From positions 1,091,347 through 1,133,296 of the forward strand of contig MU001510.1 of assembly GCA_010093485.1 (NCBI GenBank): a stretch of DNA of 41,950 nucleotides, given 5' to 3'. This stretch comes from Karstenula rhodostoma CBS 690.94 (lineage: Eukaryota > Ascomycota > Dothideomycetes > Pleosporales > Didymosphaeriaceae). Below are positions 13,601-26,905 of this stretch, in pieces. A program made the translations under genes and the position numbers. Under the pieces are notes generated by a model, which saw nothing but the letters and a program-made list of their open reading frames with translations, had not been told where the DNA came from and did not search any database. Within the stretch, counting starts at the first letter, position 1. Each line of letters starts with the position of its first letter.

Positions 13601-15350
13601 ACTACTTTAAAAGACTACTTTTAAACTAAATAGTAAATATAATAGAATACCTTCTAGACTTCTTTTATATTAAGACTACCTAGTTATCCCTAAAACTAGT
13701 TAGCTTTAAATAATCTTTATTAATATAGTTTACTCCTACTAGATAACTATATACCCTAGTACTAAAAAGATCTATAAACTTATCTAGGAATTATACTATT
13801 AGAGCTATATATATATAGATATTAAATAGTTTATATAAAATTATAAAATCTACTACTAGACTAAGCCCCTTTATAATAAAAAGCCGGGCCTACTCTAGCT
13901 ACTACCTATTCTAGAGACTATATAGTAAAATATCTCTATAGACTTTAAAAGTTTTCTACTAGACTAAAAGGGCTTTAATAATATTATAGTTTATATATAT
14001 TATCTAAGTAAATATACCTTTTTACTACTATACTATAAGATAATTACTATAAAATAGGCTACCTCCCTTTATTACTAGTATATCTAGAGGATTTTTAGTA
14101 TCCCTAAATCTATTATATTAAATTAAGGGCTATAGTTTACTTTTAATTTTACTAGTAAACTATATTACCTTATAGGTATATAGTAGAAACTTATATCTAT
14201 AGATTATATCTAAATAGATAGCTAAACTAAGATATATAATAAATATATTAACTAGTATTTCTATTTATTTATTAATAAATTTTAGGATAATTAGTTAAAT
14301 CTACTCCCTTTAATAGACTAGATATAAGCCTTTTTACTTAATAAATCTACTAGTTTCTTTCTATATAAAATTAAGTTTAGCTATAAGGCTAAAGTTTTTT
14401 AGGACTAAAGAAATAGAGTTAGGTTACCTAAGGACTCCCCTAATAATATTAGCTCTAAGTAAGTCTATAAGTTTATTACTATTTACTTTAAAGCTATTAC
14501 TTAGATTTATAACTAGGCCTATTAGAACCTTATTATAGTATAAAACTTAATAGTGAAATAAGCTAATAAATACTACTAACTATTTAATTTTATTATTAGT
14601 AACTTTATTTATATTACTCTAAAAGGCTTTTTAATATTATATCCCTCTATTAAGCTTAATAAATAAATATATAGTCTATACTATATTATAGAAATAAAAG
14701 GGTTATTCTATAAGTTTAAATTACTATTATATATAAAAATTTATTTAGTATTTTATATAGACTATCTTTAAAAAGTGTCTAATAACCCACTTTCTAGATA
14801 ATACTAACTATAGGAACTACTAATTAAAGTTAATAGTACCCTTAAGTAGGAGGTATTACTTATTTATAATAGCTAACTAAGTTAGAGAAAACTTTAGTAC
14901 TAAGTAGTATAGTAAGGCTATAACCTAGATAATATATAGTATCTAATATCTAACTTTAGAAATATTCTAAAGTTAGTAGGTAACTTTTATAATACTAATC
15001 CTTAGATAGTTAGGCCCCCTAAGTACCTAGATACTTAGAAGAAAGCTACCCTTAATAAAGTATTTATAGATAGTAATCCTAAAGATAACACGCCTATTAA
15101 GGTAGGTAGTTAATAAAGGGTTACCTAAAAATAGGCTAGTTAGTATAGTAGCTTAATCTAGATAGCCTATCTAATATTTATAAGGTATACTTACCTTATA
15201 CTTCTTAATATTATAAAGGATTAAGCTTTATATATTAAATACTTTAAACCTTTAACTATAATAAGGAATTTAAGGTTTTAAACTAGATCTTAACCTCTCC
15301 TTATAGGATTAGGGAACCCTATATAATATATATATAATAGCGTATAGCTA
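10660..15350 (+). pseudogene. Retrotransposon pol: protease, RT, RNase H, integrase, chromodomain
   Basis: One frame covers about 1,550 codons. Protease: Leu-Ile-Asn-Ser-Ser at 10788-10802, a mutated L-I-D-S-G. Reverse transcriptase: Tyr-Ile-Asn-Asn-Ile-Leu-Ile-Tyr-Ser-Lys from 12561, a mutated YIDD box. RNase H: E-T-N-T-S-N at 13002-13019, from E-T-D-A-S-D. Integrase: the D-D-E triad is Asp kept at 13941, Asp to Asn at 14121 and Glu to Lys at 14229. Chromodomain: from about 14850 to 14985, ending in Val-Trp/Gln-Gln-Gly-Tyr-Asn-Leu-Asp. Loss of catalytic Asp/Glu is by G-to-A, the RIP signature on the other strand. The frame is -1 to gag, suggesting programmed frameshifting in the living element. 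The N- and C-terminal limits are approximate. Confidence 0.88.
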
Positions 15351-15605
15351 ACTACTTAAAAAAATTCTAAATAAAGGTATTTTTATATAGGAAATTATAA
15401 AGTCTTATATAATTATACTAGAGTAGGATACTCTAATCTAGTCTATAACTATATAAGTTTAATAAGGAATTTTTTAAGGGTATAGAGGATATTTTTTTTT
15501 ATTTTTATTTTTTTTCTCTCTAGACTAATTTATTCTTTTCTTTTTTTTTATAAATATAGGTATTTTTATAGTCTTTAGAGACTATTAAGACCCTAGATCG
15601 CGCTT

Positions 15606-15617
15606 AAAAGGGGGTAG
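15606..15617 (+). other. Polypurine tract before 3' LTR
   Basis: AAAAGGGGGTAG directly precedes the right LTR, the expected plus-strand primer site of an LTR retrotransposon. It lies in about 260 bp of noncoding sequence after pol, which also holds a T-rich stretch at about 15490-15550. Confidence 0.8.
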
Positions 15618-15863
15618 TATAAGGGTTAATTTAACCTAAGGTTAAATCCCCTTATAGAATATTTACCTACCTTTAAGCTTAGGCCTTATCTAGTGGCCTA
15701 TATATAGATTAGTTAGTAGATTTTAAATACCTAGTATATAGAGAATCCCTCTCTAGAACTCTCTCTATCTTGGTATCTTAAGTTTAGTCTTAATTTATAT
15801 AGTTTCTTCTATCTATTTAATTCTAAGAGTATTTACCCTATTTAGCTATATTCTAGCCTTATA
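15618..15863 (+). repeat. 3' LTR (246 bp)
   Basis: It has the same length and ends as the 5' LTR. It keeps a few bases the other LTR lost, such as GTGGCC near 15693 and CTTGG near 15770, so it is slightly less mutated. Confidence 0.95.
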
Positions 15864-15868
15864 TTAAT
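15864..15868. repeat. Target-site duplication, right (TTAAT)
   Basis: This is the right-hand copy of the 5-bp duplication; the interrupted SNF2 frame resumes at 15869. Confidence 0.95.
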
Positions 15869-18800
15869 AAATTTAATTTTTTAAACTAGTATAATCTAGA
15901 CTCTAACTAGCCTTTTTTATTTTAATTAAACTTAAGTAAAGCTAGCCTTATTATATCTAATCTAGCTATAAAATAAAAGTATACTAAATTACTAAGTTTA
16001 TATATTTCTACTTTCTAAATATAAGTTAAATATATAAATACTTTCTAAAACTTTTCTAACTACTCTTTTAATAATTAACTACTAGATAATATACCTATTA
16101 TTTTCTTTAAAAATAAAATATTTAACTATAGTAATAGTAGAGATATAGAGGATATAATAGTTAATAAAATAGAAATAATTTTAATCTATATAAATAAAAC
16201 CCTATATATATTAAATTTAATACCTTTTTTAAAATAGATTACTAGTTCTAGAGATTTTATTAATAAAATATTTATTATATTTTCTAATACTTTTATTTAA
16301 ATATATATTATAAACCTACTTATTACTTTAGTTTATAAAAAAATTATATAGTATATTAAATTTAATAAGTAGTTATTAAGTCTAGATAAAATAGTTAAAA
16401 AGAGTATTTTAAAAATAAATAAAATTCTATTACTTACTATTCTATCTAAAGTATAATAGTTCTAAAGTCTAGTATTCTATTAAATTTATTTTATAAAAAA
16501 AATAGAGTATATTCTTATCTAACCTATATAATTATTTTTTAATTAAGTAAAAATTAAAAAAGAAGATATAATCCTTATATACCTATAAATTAGTTATAAA
16601 ATTATTTTATAGCTAAACTAACCCCTTAATAAGATATATATTTTTAAAAACTTAGTAATATTAATTTAAAAGAGTTATATAAAGGCCCTTACTATATAGA
16701 TATAATCTAGTACTATTAGAGTATAGAATAAAAAAATAAATATATAAACTATATAAAAAGTAGCTAATAATATTAATTTTTAAAATATACCTTTTTACCT
16801 AACTATAAAATAATTAAAGGCTAGTAACCCTAACTTAATTTCTAAACTAGAGGAGAATTTACTTATTTATAATAATACTACCTCTAGTATAGTAAAACTA
16901 TAATATATTTAAAAAATATTAAATAAAAAAATTTTTATATCTTTTCTAATTAATATTAAAAAATAAAATACTTATACTCTATAAAATCTAGCTATTAAGG
17001 TCTAGCTAGAAAAGTCTATATATTTATACCTAATAATAATTTATATAATAAATATAAATACTACTAAGTACTAGTTATATAAAGTCTCTATTAATATACT
17101 CTAGAAATATATAAAATATTATTTATATAATATTAAAACTATTATAAACTCTAATAAGGCTAAAAATCTAATTATTTATATAGTTAATAATTTTTATTAA
17201 AAGTATTTAAAGATTACTCTACTAGCTTTCTAGCCTATAATAGAGGATAGTATATTAATATTTTATATACTAGAAATAATTACTAAAAAGGAAGTAAAAA
17301 TAGTTTATAGAAATACTAAAAATATTATAATAGAGAATAATTATAATATACTATAAAGAAGTAAATAAAATAAGATAGCTAATATAATATCTCTTTCTAC
17401 TAAATAAATTAATAACTATAATATAGAAATTTTTAAAATAGATAATAATAATAGTATATTTATTTTAATATATTTTAAAAAGATTTATATCTCTATATAT
17501 ATTACTAATATAAGGTATAAGTTAATATTATATATAATACTTTTTTTTAAATAGTAGTAGATAGTTATTATAAAATAGATAGCTAATATACTAGCTAATA
17601 TTAATAAAGTAATACCTATTAAAAACGGGATTATTACTAATATAATTAGATTAGGTAAAACTATTTAAATAGGGATAATTATATTTAAAATATATTTCTA
17701 GTAGATTTATAGAAAACTTTTTTATAAACCCCCTAACTATATTTTATTTTACTCTATTAACTTATTATAGATTATATTAGATTATAAATATTACTTTAAT
17801 TTAAAGTTTATTAATATCTATAAAAAATAATTTATCTAGCCTATTATAAACTCGAATTATAAGTAATTTAAAAATAAATTTAAACTTTTTCTTTATTTTA
17901 TTTTAGCTAGACTTTACTATTAAATAGTAACTAAATTTATATAAATATTAATTTACTTTATTATTTTTATAATTTTTTCTAATAAGTTATTAGCTATATC
18001 TAGTTTTAAAGTAATTACTAGTTTCTTTAATATAAATTCGAGTATTTAGAACTATAAAAATTTTTATAACTAATATATTATTTTTATAGCCTTCTATAAT
18101 TATATAACTAAGTTTACTAGTCCCTATACTTTCTAGTTCTATATTAAGGAGAATATTAAATTATTTACTAAGGAAAATAGTTTTAAGCTAAATAAATTTA
18201 ATTTCTAGAACTATAAAATATAGTTTAGTTCCTTATTAATTAAACTTCTAAGTAAATATATTTATACTTTTAATTATAAGTTTAGGCTAGTATTTTATAA
18301 TAAAATATAAGACTTTTTATAAAATTAAAGCTCTATATAGAGAACTATTTTATAGTTATATTTATATAAATTATTTCTATTATTAGACTATTTTATATCT
18401 AAAAATATAGAAAATATTAAAAATTACTTAAAATTACTAAAGAATCTAAACCTCCTTAATAAATTTACTAAGCGGGAGGAGAAATATTATAAAAAGTTAG
18501 TTAAAACTAGTTATATTATAGGGTTCTATCTAGATTATAATAACCTCTACCTACTTAATAAAAAAAATTCTAAATAAGTTTCCCTATAAAAAGATTAGAA
18601 AATTTTCCTATATTCCCCCCTAATATATACTAATAATATATAATATATACTTTAGATTTTTATATAATAACTAGATAGAGTTTATAATAAATATTCTAAA
18701 CTCTATTTATAATAAATAGATTATTTAAGAAAAATTTATATAATTAATTATAATATATTTTATATTTAAATATAACTTTAATAGTACTATTATTTCTAAA

Positions 18801-19063
18801 TTTAAAAATACTATTAACTAGTTTATTTTACTAAAGTATTATTATATTATTAAGTAAATATTTATACTATTAAATAAATATACCTATAATAACTAGTTTA
18901 TATACTAGTCTAAATATATATTTATAATATATAAAAGCTCTAGTAATTAAAATATTTCTATAGTTAATATCTATATTTAGAAAACTATTTAAATTATTAA
19001 ATTTTATTCTTTTTTTAGGTACTTATATATTAAGGTTAATATAGAGAAGTAATTTAAGAATTT

Positions 19064-19130
19064 TAAGTATATTAGGTTATAGAATATATACTATATATCC
19101 TATAAAAAGTAGTATATATACGAAGTAGTA
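19064..19130. other. Junction tail between truncated SNF2 and satellite array 2
   Basis: About 67 bp beginning with AAGTATATTAGGTTATAG join the broken SNF2 gene to the satellite. The same tail occurs after module B (from about 27384 to 27450) but not in module C, so A and B descend from one truncated unit. The origin of the tail is unknown. Confidence 0.75.
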
Positions 19131-19379
19131 ATATCTAATATTCTATTAACTAATATCTAGTATTTTATTAACTAATACCGATTATTCTATCTATTAACTA
19201 ATACTAATTATTCTATTAATTAATACTTAATATCCTATTAACTAATACTNNNNNNNNNNNNNNNNNNNNNNNNNNNNNNNNNNNNNNNNTATTAACTAAT
19301 ACTTAATATCCTATTAACTAATATTTAATATTCTATTAACTAATACTAATTATTTTATTAACTAATACCTAGTATCTAG
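19131..19379. repeat. 22-bp satellite array 2, with assembly gap
   Basis: Units of the CTATTAACTAATAC satellite lie on both sides of a run of N. One unit near 19170 has an extra TCTA (CTATCTATTAAC), a small duplication. The true array length is unknown because of the gap. Confidence 0.9.
19250..19289. other. Assembly gap (40 N)
   Basis: Forty N fall inside the satellite array. The repeat nature of both flanks suggests the assembler could not resolve the array, so the link between modules A and B should be treated as provisional. Confidence 0.99.
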
Positions 19380-19407
19380 AAACTATAATAGGGGTAGTTA
19401 GAAAAGT

Positions 19408-20979
19408 TTAACTTTTCTATAGCCCCCCTTAGTATAATTCTTTATATATATCTAAACTTTTCTATTAATCCCTATTATAAAATATATCCTTCTATATACT
19501 AATATTACTAAAACTTTCCTCTTTAATAGTATAATATACTAGCTATAGACCTCTTACTAAGTTATATTTTACTAAGTTACTATTTAATAGTTTCTCTAAT
19601 AATAATTTTTTAGGAGGTAGTCTATCTATTATATAGGTAATATATATATCCTTAATTACTATAAAACCCTTAAATACCCCCTTATTATACTTTATAACTA
19701 TATCTATCTAGAAGCTAAACTATACTATAGTTATACCTCTTTTAATATATATATTTAAGATAGTATTCTAAAATAAAATTATAAATATTCTAATTTTAAA
19801 TTTTACCCTTAATATATACTACCTCTTTTCTACCTTTAATTATTTTCTAAACTCTTTTTATATAGATAGGTCTATATACTCTATAACTTCTTCCCCTTCT
19901 AATATATAATATAAAACTCTAAATAAATATTTCTTTATTATAGTTATATAGCCTCTTCTTTATTTACTAGATAGTACTTTTTATTCCTATACTATTATTT
20001 CTACTACTTTAAATTTTATCTAAATTACTATTTATATCTATTACTACCTTATTTCCCTAATAATTCTAATAGTCTAGCCCTACTTTACTATTATATATAA
20101 TAATATAAACCTTACTATATCCCCCTTTATAAGGCTAGACTTTATATATATACCTTTTAAATACTATAATAATATTAGCTAGTTTTATTTTTAATTTATA
20201 TTATTTTCTTTATTTCTTTTAGATAATATACTTTTTTCTACTATAAGTTTACTTATTCTATTTTCTATATTAGTAAAAAATCTTTTTTCCTTTTTATACT
20301 ATACTTTCTATACCTATAGTACTATTTTCTAATTCTATAAATAGTTTACTACTTTAACTATTATAGTTTTACTAATTATACTATCTATTATATCTATACC
20401 TACTTTTAGTAAATTTTAAGTAAACTTTCTATATTTTTACTTCTTTTTACTTATTATAATATTTTTAGCTATTATAGTAGATAAATTTTATATATTTACT
20501 ACCTCTTATACTATTATTTCTTCTAACTTCTATTTTAGTCTCTTATTTACCTCTTTTATACTAGCTTTTTTTAGTTATTTTTTTTTTTTTTTTTTTATAC
20601 CTTAGTCCTTCTCTTTATTATTCTATCTCTTAGTATACCTCTTTTTAGTACTAACCCTACTAGTACTTTTATATACTTCCTTAATATTAGCCTTTTTATT
20701 TTCTACTATTTAATTCTTATACTTTTATATAATAAACTAGGTAATATTCTTTTTTAAAGTATATTAATATATCTATTATACTATATCCTCTAATATAGGT
20801 ACTATAAAAATATTACTAGTAAAACTATCCTTATTATATACTTTCCTATATATAGGGCTCCTAGAATATATAGTTTTATATATATACTATAGTATATTTA
20901 GTAAATTATTTTTAATTAGTTCCTTTTTTTTATAAATACCTAATAGTATATATACTATTATTACTAATATATTTATTAT
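19408..20979 (-). pseudogene. Unrecognised Lys-rich protein, module gene 1, copy B
   Basis: This is the copy B version of the minus-strand frame described for 27783-29354, with the stop (TAA on the minus strand) at the equivalent place, 19408-19410. It is in the same register as A and C over its full length. The poly-T region at about 20578-20597 (lysines in reverse) has lost nearly every intervening C. It is inactivated by stops at expected Gln/Trp codons, and no function can be assigned. Confidence 0.5.
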
Positions 20980-21053
20980 TTAATACTAGTAGCTATATTA
21001 CCCTTATTATATACTAATATATAATATTTTTCTAGTCTAACTTAGTAGCTATC

Positions 21054-21151
21054 TAATTTTAGTCTAGACTATAGCTAAAATTAAATAGTACTATATATTC
21101 CCTCTACCTTAATAGCCTACTAATTTTAACCTAGATTAGAACTAAAATTAA
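21054..21151. promoter_or_regulatory. Palindrome pair in divergent promoter, copy B
   Basis: The two palindromes lie at 21054-21083 and 21121-21151, with the same spacing and place as in A and C. The second has ACTAAAATTAA in place of GCTAAAATTAA on its right arm. Confidence 0.45.
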
Positions 21152-21171
21152 GGCTACCTCCCCTATTTATT

Positions 21172-24100
21172 ATAGCCTAAGTAATATTTATCTATTTTAA
21201 TAAAGTTTATAATTTTATATTTTATATATTATATTACTATACTCTCCTTTCTAGTAAGGTATTCTCTTACTTTAGTAGAAAGTACTATAATACTACTATA
21301 TTTAAATAAAAATATAAAATCTAAGAGTTAATTAATAACTTATCTAATAATTATTTTTTTCTATAGAACTATAAGGACTTTATTATTCCTACTAAGGCTA
21401 AGATACTCTATTCTAGTCTACTAGTATATAGTAATAGCTATTACTATAATATATATAGCTTAATTATTACTAGAGCTACTATAAAATATAATATATTTAC
21501 CTATCTATATAATAATTATATAATTTATAGCTATTTCTATAATAGTATAACTAAGTATAGTCTCTAGTACTCTAATTATATTAGAATAGTTATAAGCTAA
21601 TAGTTTTTTTCTTTTATTCTACCCCTATTTATCTACCTTAGTATAACCTACTAATTTAAGGTACCTTCTACTAGTATTATAGAAATCCTATCTAAGCTAT
21701 ATAATATTCCTATATCTCTAATTAATTTATATTTTAATTTTTATTACTCTTAATCTATATTATTTCTAGTTAAACCTATTACTTTTACTATATAACTAAA
21801 TTATAGTATAGCCTCTTTCTTAAAGTTTTAGCTATAATATATTTTAGTATAGGTATAATATATATAGAAATAATAGCTATAATCTATATTTAGTATACCT
21901 TCTATATCTATAAACCTATAAATAGTATATACTAAATTTTTAGAGGTCTTTACTAGTATTACTATATAGTAAGCGTGCCTAGCGTTTATTATTATATCTA
22001 AAGTTAAATTTAAATCTAAGCTCTTTTACTTATATACTACTATAAAGAGTATAGCTTATATATAGTAAAATATAATAATAAAAACCTCTCGCTTTATATA
22101 AATCTAAGTAATATAGAAGTATAAATATAATATTTCTATAGTTCCTATTAAATTTTACTAAAACTTTACTCTTTACTATACTAACCCTTTTTAGAAGATC
22201 TTTCTCTTCTTTTTTTATACTTTATCTTCTAAGGCTATATAACCTAAGACTCTTTATTTATAAAAATATTAATAACTAGCTTAGAAATAGATTATAACCT
22301 ACCTAGATATAATAAAAGTTCCCTCTACTATTAAAAAATACTATAACTATATATATTTAAACCTATTTAAAGAATATTATTATACTTTCTAGCTCTTCTT
22401 ACTAAAATAAACTAGCTAATTTATTTAGTTTAAACTTATTCTTATTACCCTAGTAGCCTTTCTTAGTCTCTCCCCCTAAAATAATAGATTTTAAGAGGCT
22501 TATAACTTTACTACTAATATATTAGCCCTTAAAAAGATATATAAGTTTACTAGTTTATAATATTTCTAAAATATACTTTTTTATATAGTATCTATAGAGG
22601 CTCTAGATTATTCTAATTTTAATTTACTAGTTTCCTAAAAGGAGGCTAGCTTTTTTACTACTAAGCTAGATAACTATAAGGTAGAGGATTAGAATAGAGA
22701 GCTATATAATATATTTAAAATATAGATATATAACTACCTTATTATAGAATATTTTACCTCTATAAATTAGTTTATTAATATAGTATACTTTTTTAGTACC
22801 TTTTAGTATAGAGAGAATTTAGATACCTTTATCTACTAGAATAGAGATAGTATAACTATTTATAAAATTAGAATAGACTTTACTTTATTCTCTTTTATAG
22901 TAAGTAATTTATTTAAAGAGGTATTTATCCTTTTCTATTAGCTAGTATTTATATAAATATAAGTAGAACTACCCTCTATTCTATAGAATATACTAAAAAA
23001 AGACCTAAAAAATATAACCCCTAGTTTTAGTATTTTTAATATAGATAATCTATAACTTAAATATAATACTAGTTTTATTATCTAATAGCTTTTATAGTTA
23101 TTTAATATAAAGGGCTCTAAAGGTTATCTACTTACTAGTATTAAAAACTATACCTAGGTATAATAGTACTATAACCTTATTTAAGAATTTCTTAATATAT
23201 TTTTAAATCTTATATATTTTATAAGTAGCTAGTCTAGCTATAATACTAAGGTATTAAGCTTATAACTTAAAAATAGTTATATAACTAGTATTTAGAATAT
23301 ATTCCTCTATAATAGTTTTATTACTATTATTCCTTAATATTATAAGGGCTATAATAAAGATAAGTCTATAAAAATTATTTATTATTTTCTTCCTTATAAA
23401 GTAGATAGCCTTTTAGTTTAATATATCTAGCTTATTTATCCTTTCTACCTTATTATATAGGGATAAATTAATAAGGAGATATATAACTATTACTATAATT
23501 AAGTTTAGAACTATCTATTTTAGCTAGACCTATTTAATAAGTAATAGACTACCTCTTAGGCTTTTAGTTATATTATAAGGTAGGTAATACTTTATTAAAT
23601 AGGAAAAAAGATTAATATTAGTATAATATACTATCTCCTTATTACCTTTAGTAGAAAACTTTTTACTACTAATTGCCTACTATAGAAACTATTAAAGGAG
23701 GAGGTTAATAAGATAATAAATAAAGTAGAGGTAAAAGCCTATAAAATATAAACTAGCTATTTACTAGAAATAATCTATATAGTCTATACTTTAGATATCT
23801 TAAGGATTTTTACTTATAAGTTTAATAATTTAGAGGTATATTTTAAGATATCTACTAAATAGTATAAGGCCCTAGAGTTCCTCCTAATCTAAAAGGAAAA
23901 GGCCCTCTAGAAAGTTAAGAAAGTTATCTATTCTAATTATTTAGGTATTAATATAGTATAACTATTATAAGAGAATCTTAAAAAGTTAGTCTAGTTTAAA
24001 AAATAATAAAAGTAAACTCTCTATATAATTTTAATAGGGGAGAGTATAGTTATTTATATTATAGATACTAGATCTAGTAAAAGTCTCTTTTTTTTTCTTT

Positions 24101-26505
24101 TTACTTATTTTCTAGACTATAGTTAGACTATTATTATTATTCTACTAATAGTATTCTACTCTAATCTTTTTTATTATTATTCTAAATTATAGATTAGAGC
24201 TACTATATAGTAGTAAAAAGTATATAATAAGTAAGTATTTATTATCTTAATAACCCCTAAAAATATTTTAAATAATTCCTTCTAGGCCTATATTACTAGG
24301 TAGAAAGTATTAGAAATATTAAAGAGAATTATAGTAAATAAGTTTTACTATATTATTTTTCTAGATATAGTCTATTATCCTTATCTTTATAATTTTTATA
24401 TACTTACTAAATACTATATTCCTTTTATACTTCTTTTTATAACCCTATTACCTACTAAATAGAGTTAAGCCTTTTAATTTTTTAAACTTTCTACTAATAT
24501 TATAACCTTTAGAGAGTCTATTATTTAGTCTAAAATTTAGTATAAGGTTTATACCTTATATATAATAAGTATAGACCCTATAATAGCTATAATAAAATAT
24601 ATTAAAAAGGTTTTCTAATTATATAAAAAGGTTCTTATTTATATTAATCTTACTATAACTATAGATATACTAGCTCTATAGCTTAACTATTCTAAATACT
24701 ATAAAAAGATAAAAAAAGAAGAATAATTTATAAGTCTAGTATAATTCTAGACTTTAGAAATAGATATTATAATAGCTATAAGTACCCTTATAGAAGGCCT
24801 AAATATACTAGATATATATATAATACTATATTTTATATTACTAGTAAACTTCTATAGCCTTATCTAGGTAGATAGATAAATTAGTTAGAATAGTAAATCT
24901 AGTTTTACTAGACTAGTACTAGTAAATACTATCCCTAATATATATTTTAATAAGGCTAGTAATATAGTAAAGATACCTATTCTTACCTATATATAATTCT
25001 AGTCCCTAAATAAAGTCTACTATTATATTATTATTAATAGCTTTCTAGATAGTAATATCTTAAGGATAATATATACTTCTTTTAAGTAACCTTATAATAT
25101 TTATATACTAAGATTCTACTCTTTTATATAAACTAGCTCTATTTAGGTACTATAAACTTTCTAGCTAAAGAGATAGTTATTAATAGTACTAATACTAATA
25201 CTAATATACTAGGGCCTATTACCCTTATATATTCTAATACCCTATAGTTATACTTATAGGGATATAATAATACCTATAAAATAATCCTCTTTTTAAGGTA
25301 AGTTTATACCTATATAGTTCTAGTATACTACCCTAATTTATAAATAGTAAGCTCCCTATTATATATACCTTTTACCTCTACTAAATAAAAAAAAGAACTC
25401 GACTTCTTTATATAGAATACTAATAATACTAGTAAGCTATATACTAAATTATTCTATAATAAATTACCTATTTATATAGCCTATTAGAGACTATACTATA
25501 TTACCTATTTTATTAAAGAAGACCCGTTTAAATATAAATAGGATTAGTATACTAATACTAATAATAGCCAAGCTAAGTATATTAGAAATATTATTATAAT
25601 CTATTAATATATTATAAATAATAAATAGGTAAAGGGTAACTACTAGTTTTATTTAATATCTACTAATTACTATCTAGAGTAAATATTTTTAGAAATAAGT
25701 AAAGTAAGGACTACTCTAGCCTAATAAAATCTCTATATTAATAAATATATAATTCGCGATACTTAGGCTATCCTTTAGAATAAATATAAAGCTATATACT
25801 CTAAATAAATTAATAAAATTAAAAAAATAAAGAGAGATAGATAGGATATAAACTTACTATATAACTTTAAAATATACTTTATAAAAATAATTAATTTTAG
25901 AGATAACTATAAAATAGAGAGAATTATTTTAGGACTAAACTAAATTATAAAAATATATCTTATATTAGAATAGTATAACTAACTATTTCTATTATATATC
26001 TAAAATAGGGACTAAAATATAGAAGGACTAGATATATAGTAGAAAGAATAGTAATATTATATATCTATATTTTACTAAGCTAATAACTAGATAATATATA
26101 AGGGATACTCCTATAGAGGGATATAGATAAGTTAATACCCTACCTAATTTTAAGTAAAGTATAATTATTTTTTACTTAAATCTTTTATTTAGATAATATA
26201 CTAGTTATATAATATAGGCTTAGTATAGGTAAATAAATAAAGTACTTAAATAAAATATATACTACTTAAATTCTTTATTTTTTTTACTTTCTACTTTTAT
26301 CTATTTTATCTTTTAATATCCTTTTACTACCTCTACTATAGCTTCTATTTCTATTATCCTTAGCTACTATAATACCTCTAGTATTATAAGTATAATAACT
26401 AACTAGATTTAGCTAGGAGAGATACTAAATATACTAAATTTTTCTAAAAATTTCTAAATAATATAGCCCTAGCTAATAGGCTATTTTTAACTAAATAAGT
26501 AATAA
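21172..26505 (+). pseudogene. OrsD-like/RecQ-type helicase, copy B
   Basis: The inferred start is the ATA of ATAGCC at 21172. Walker A at 24064-24084 reads D-T-R-S-S-K-S and so keeps its final Ser, unlike A and C. The start-to-Walker distance is again 2,892 bp. The DEAH-type box has lost its first Asp, as in A. The likely stop pair is at 26500-26505. Domain content is as described for copy C; this copy is intermediate in mutation load. Confidence 0.7.
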
Positions 26506-26680
26506 GCTAAAAACTTTCCTATAAATCTCTATAGTAATTACTAATTTAGTATAGATTAGAACCTATTATAATAGAAATTAGTTTACTAATATTATTTAGT
26601 ATATAGTCTTTTTTCCTTTTTATTATCTCTCCTTTTTTACTTATAGAACTATACTAGTTTAATATATTTATTATATTTAC

Positions 26681-26890
26681 TACTACTATACTCCTATACT
26701 AGTATAGAGGGAATATTAAAAAGTTTTCTATATACTCCTATATATCTATAACTACTATATTTTTATACTAGTTTAAGGGGGAATATTAAAAAGTTTTTTA
26801 TATATCTCTATATACCTATAACTACTATACTCTTATACTAGTCTAAGAGGGAATATTAAAAAATTTTCTAAGTACCCCCTATATACCTAT
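26681..26890. repeat. Three 70-bp direct repeats, copy B
   Basis: ATATTAAAAA recurs at 26713, 26783 and 26853, exactly 70 bp apart, ending some 15 bp before the SNF2 start. Confidence 0.9.
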
Positions 26891-26905
26891 AATATATTAT
26901 CTAAT

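Larger units (their letters stand above)
7776..15863 (+). mobile_element. Ty3/gypsy chromovirus LTR retrotransposon, complete but RIP-inactivated
   Basis: The element is 8,088 bp with two 246-bp LTRs, a 5-bp target duplication, and a purine tract before the right LTR. Internal order is gag with a CCHC fossil, protease, reverse transcriptase, RNase H, integrase and C-terminal chromodomain, all on the plus strand. RT before integrase and the chromodomain place it in the chromovirus branch of Ty3/gypsy (Metaviridae). It retains more C and G than module A around it, mainly losing CpA, so it may have met fewer rounds of RIP. Mutated catalytic residues and many stops mean it cannot move itself. Confidence 0.95.
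198..19063 (+). repeat. Module copy A (about 10.8 kb plus an 8.1-kb inserted retrotransposon)
   Basis: This is the first of three head-to-tail copies. From the CTAGAAACT landmark to the inferred helicase start is 1,796 bp, and from there to the helicase Walker A codons is 2,892 bp, the same in all three copies. From the landmark to the retrotransposon insertion point is 7,578 bp, matching B exactly. Copy A looks the most heavily mutated, with more C lost to T outside CpA contexts. It ends at about 19063, where its sequence stops matching copy C inside the SNF2 gene. Confidence 0.9.
7728..19063 (+). pseudogene. SNF2-family ATPase, copy A: split by a retrotransposon and truncated
   Basis: The inferred start is the ATA at 7728 (mutated ATG; in copy C the following codons are Glu-Ile-Ser). 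Sixteen codons later, at 7775/7776, the gypsy element is inserted; coding resumes at 15869. The SNF2 motif I region is at 17627-17668, with GLGKT codons at 17654, and sits in the same frame as copy C. The intron has lost both ends: the donor GT is AT at 18574-18575 and the acceptor AG is AA at 18642-18643. Similarity to copy C stops near 19063, before the C-terminal helicase lobe, so the gene lacks motifs V and VI. After that comes a 67-bp tail and satellite array 2. Confidence 0.7.

Noticed and set aside
7776..15863. Copia-type element, because of the short LTR and purine tract
   Set aside because: RT and RNase H come before integrase, and a chromodomain ends pol, which is the Ty3/gypsy chromovirus order.
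198..19063. Module as a DNA transposon with terminal inverted repeats
   Set aside because: The ends of the copies show no inverted repeat or target duplication. They are joined through satellite and a shared truncation tail instead.
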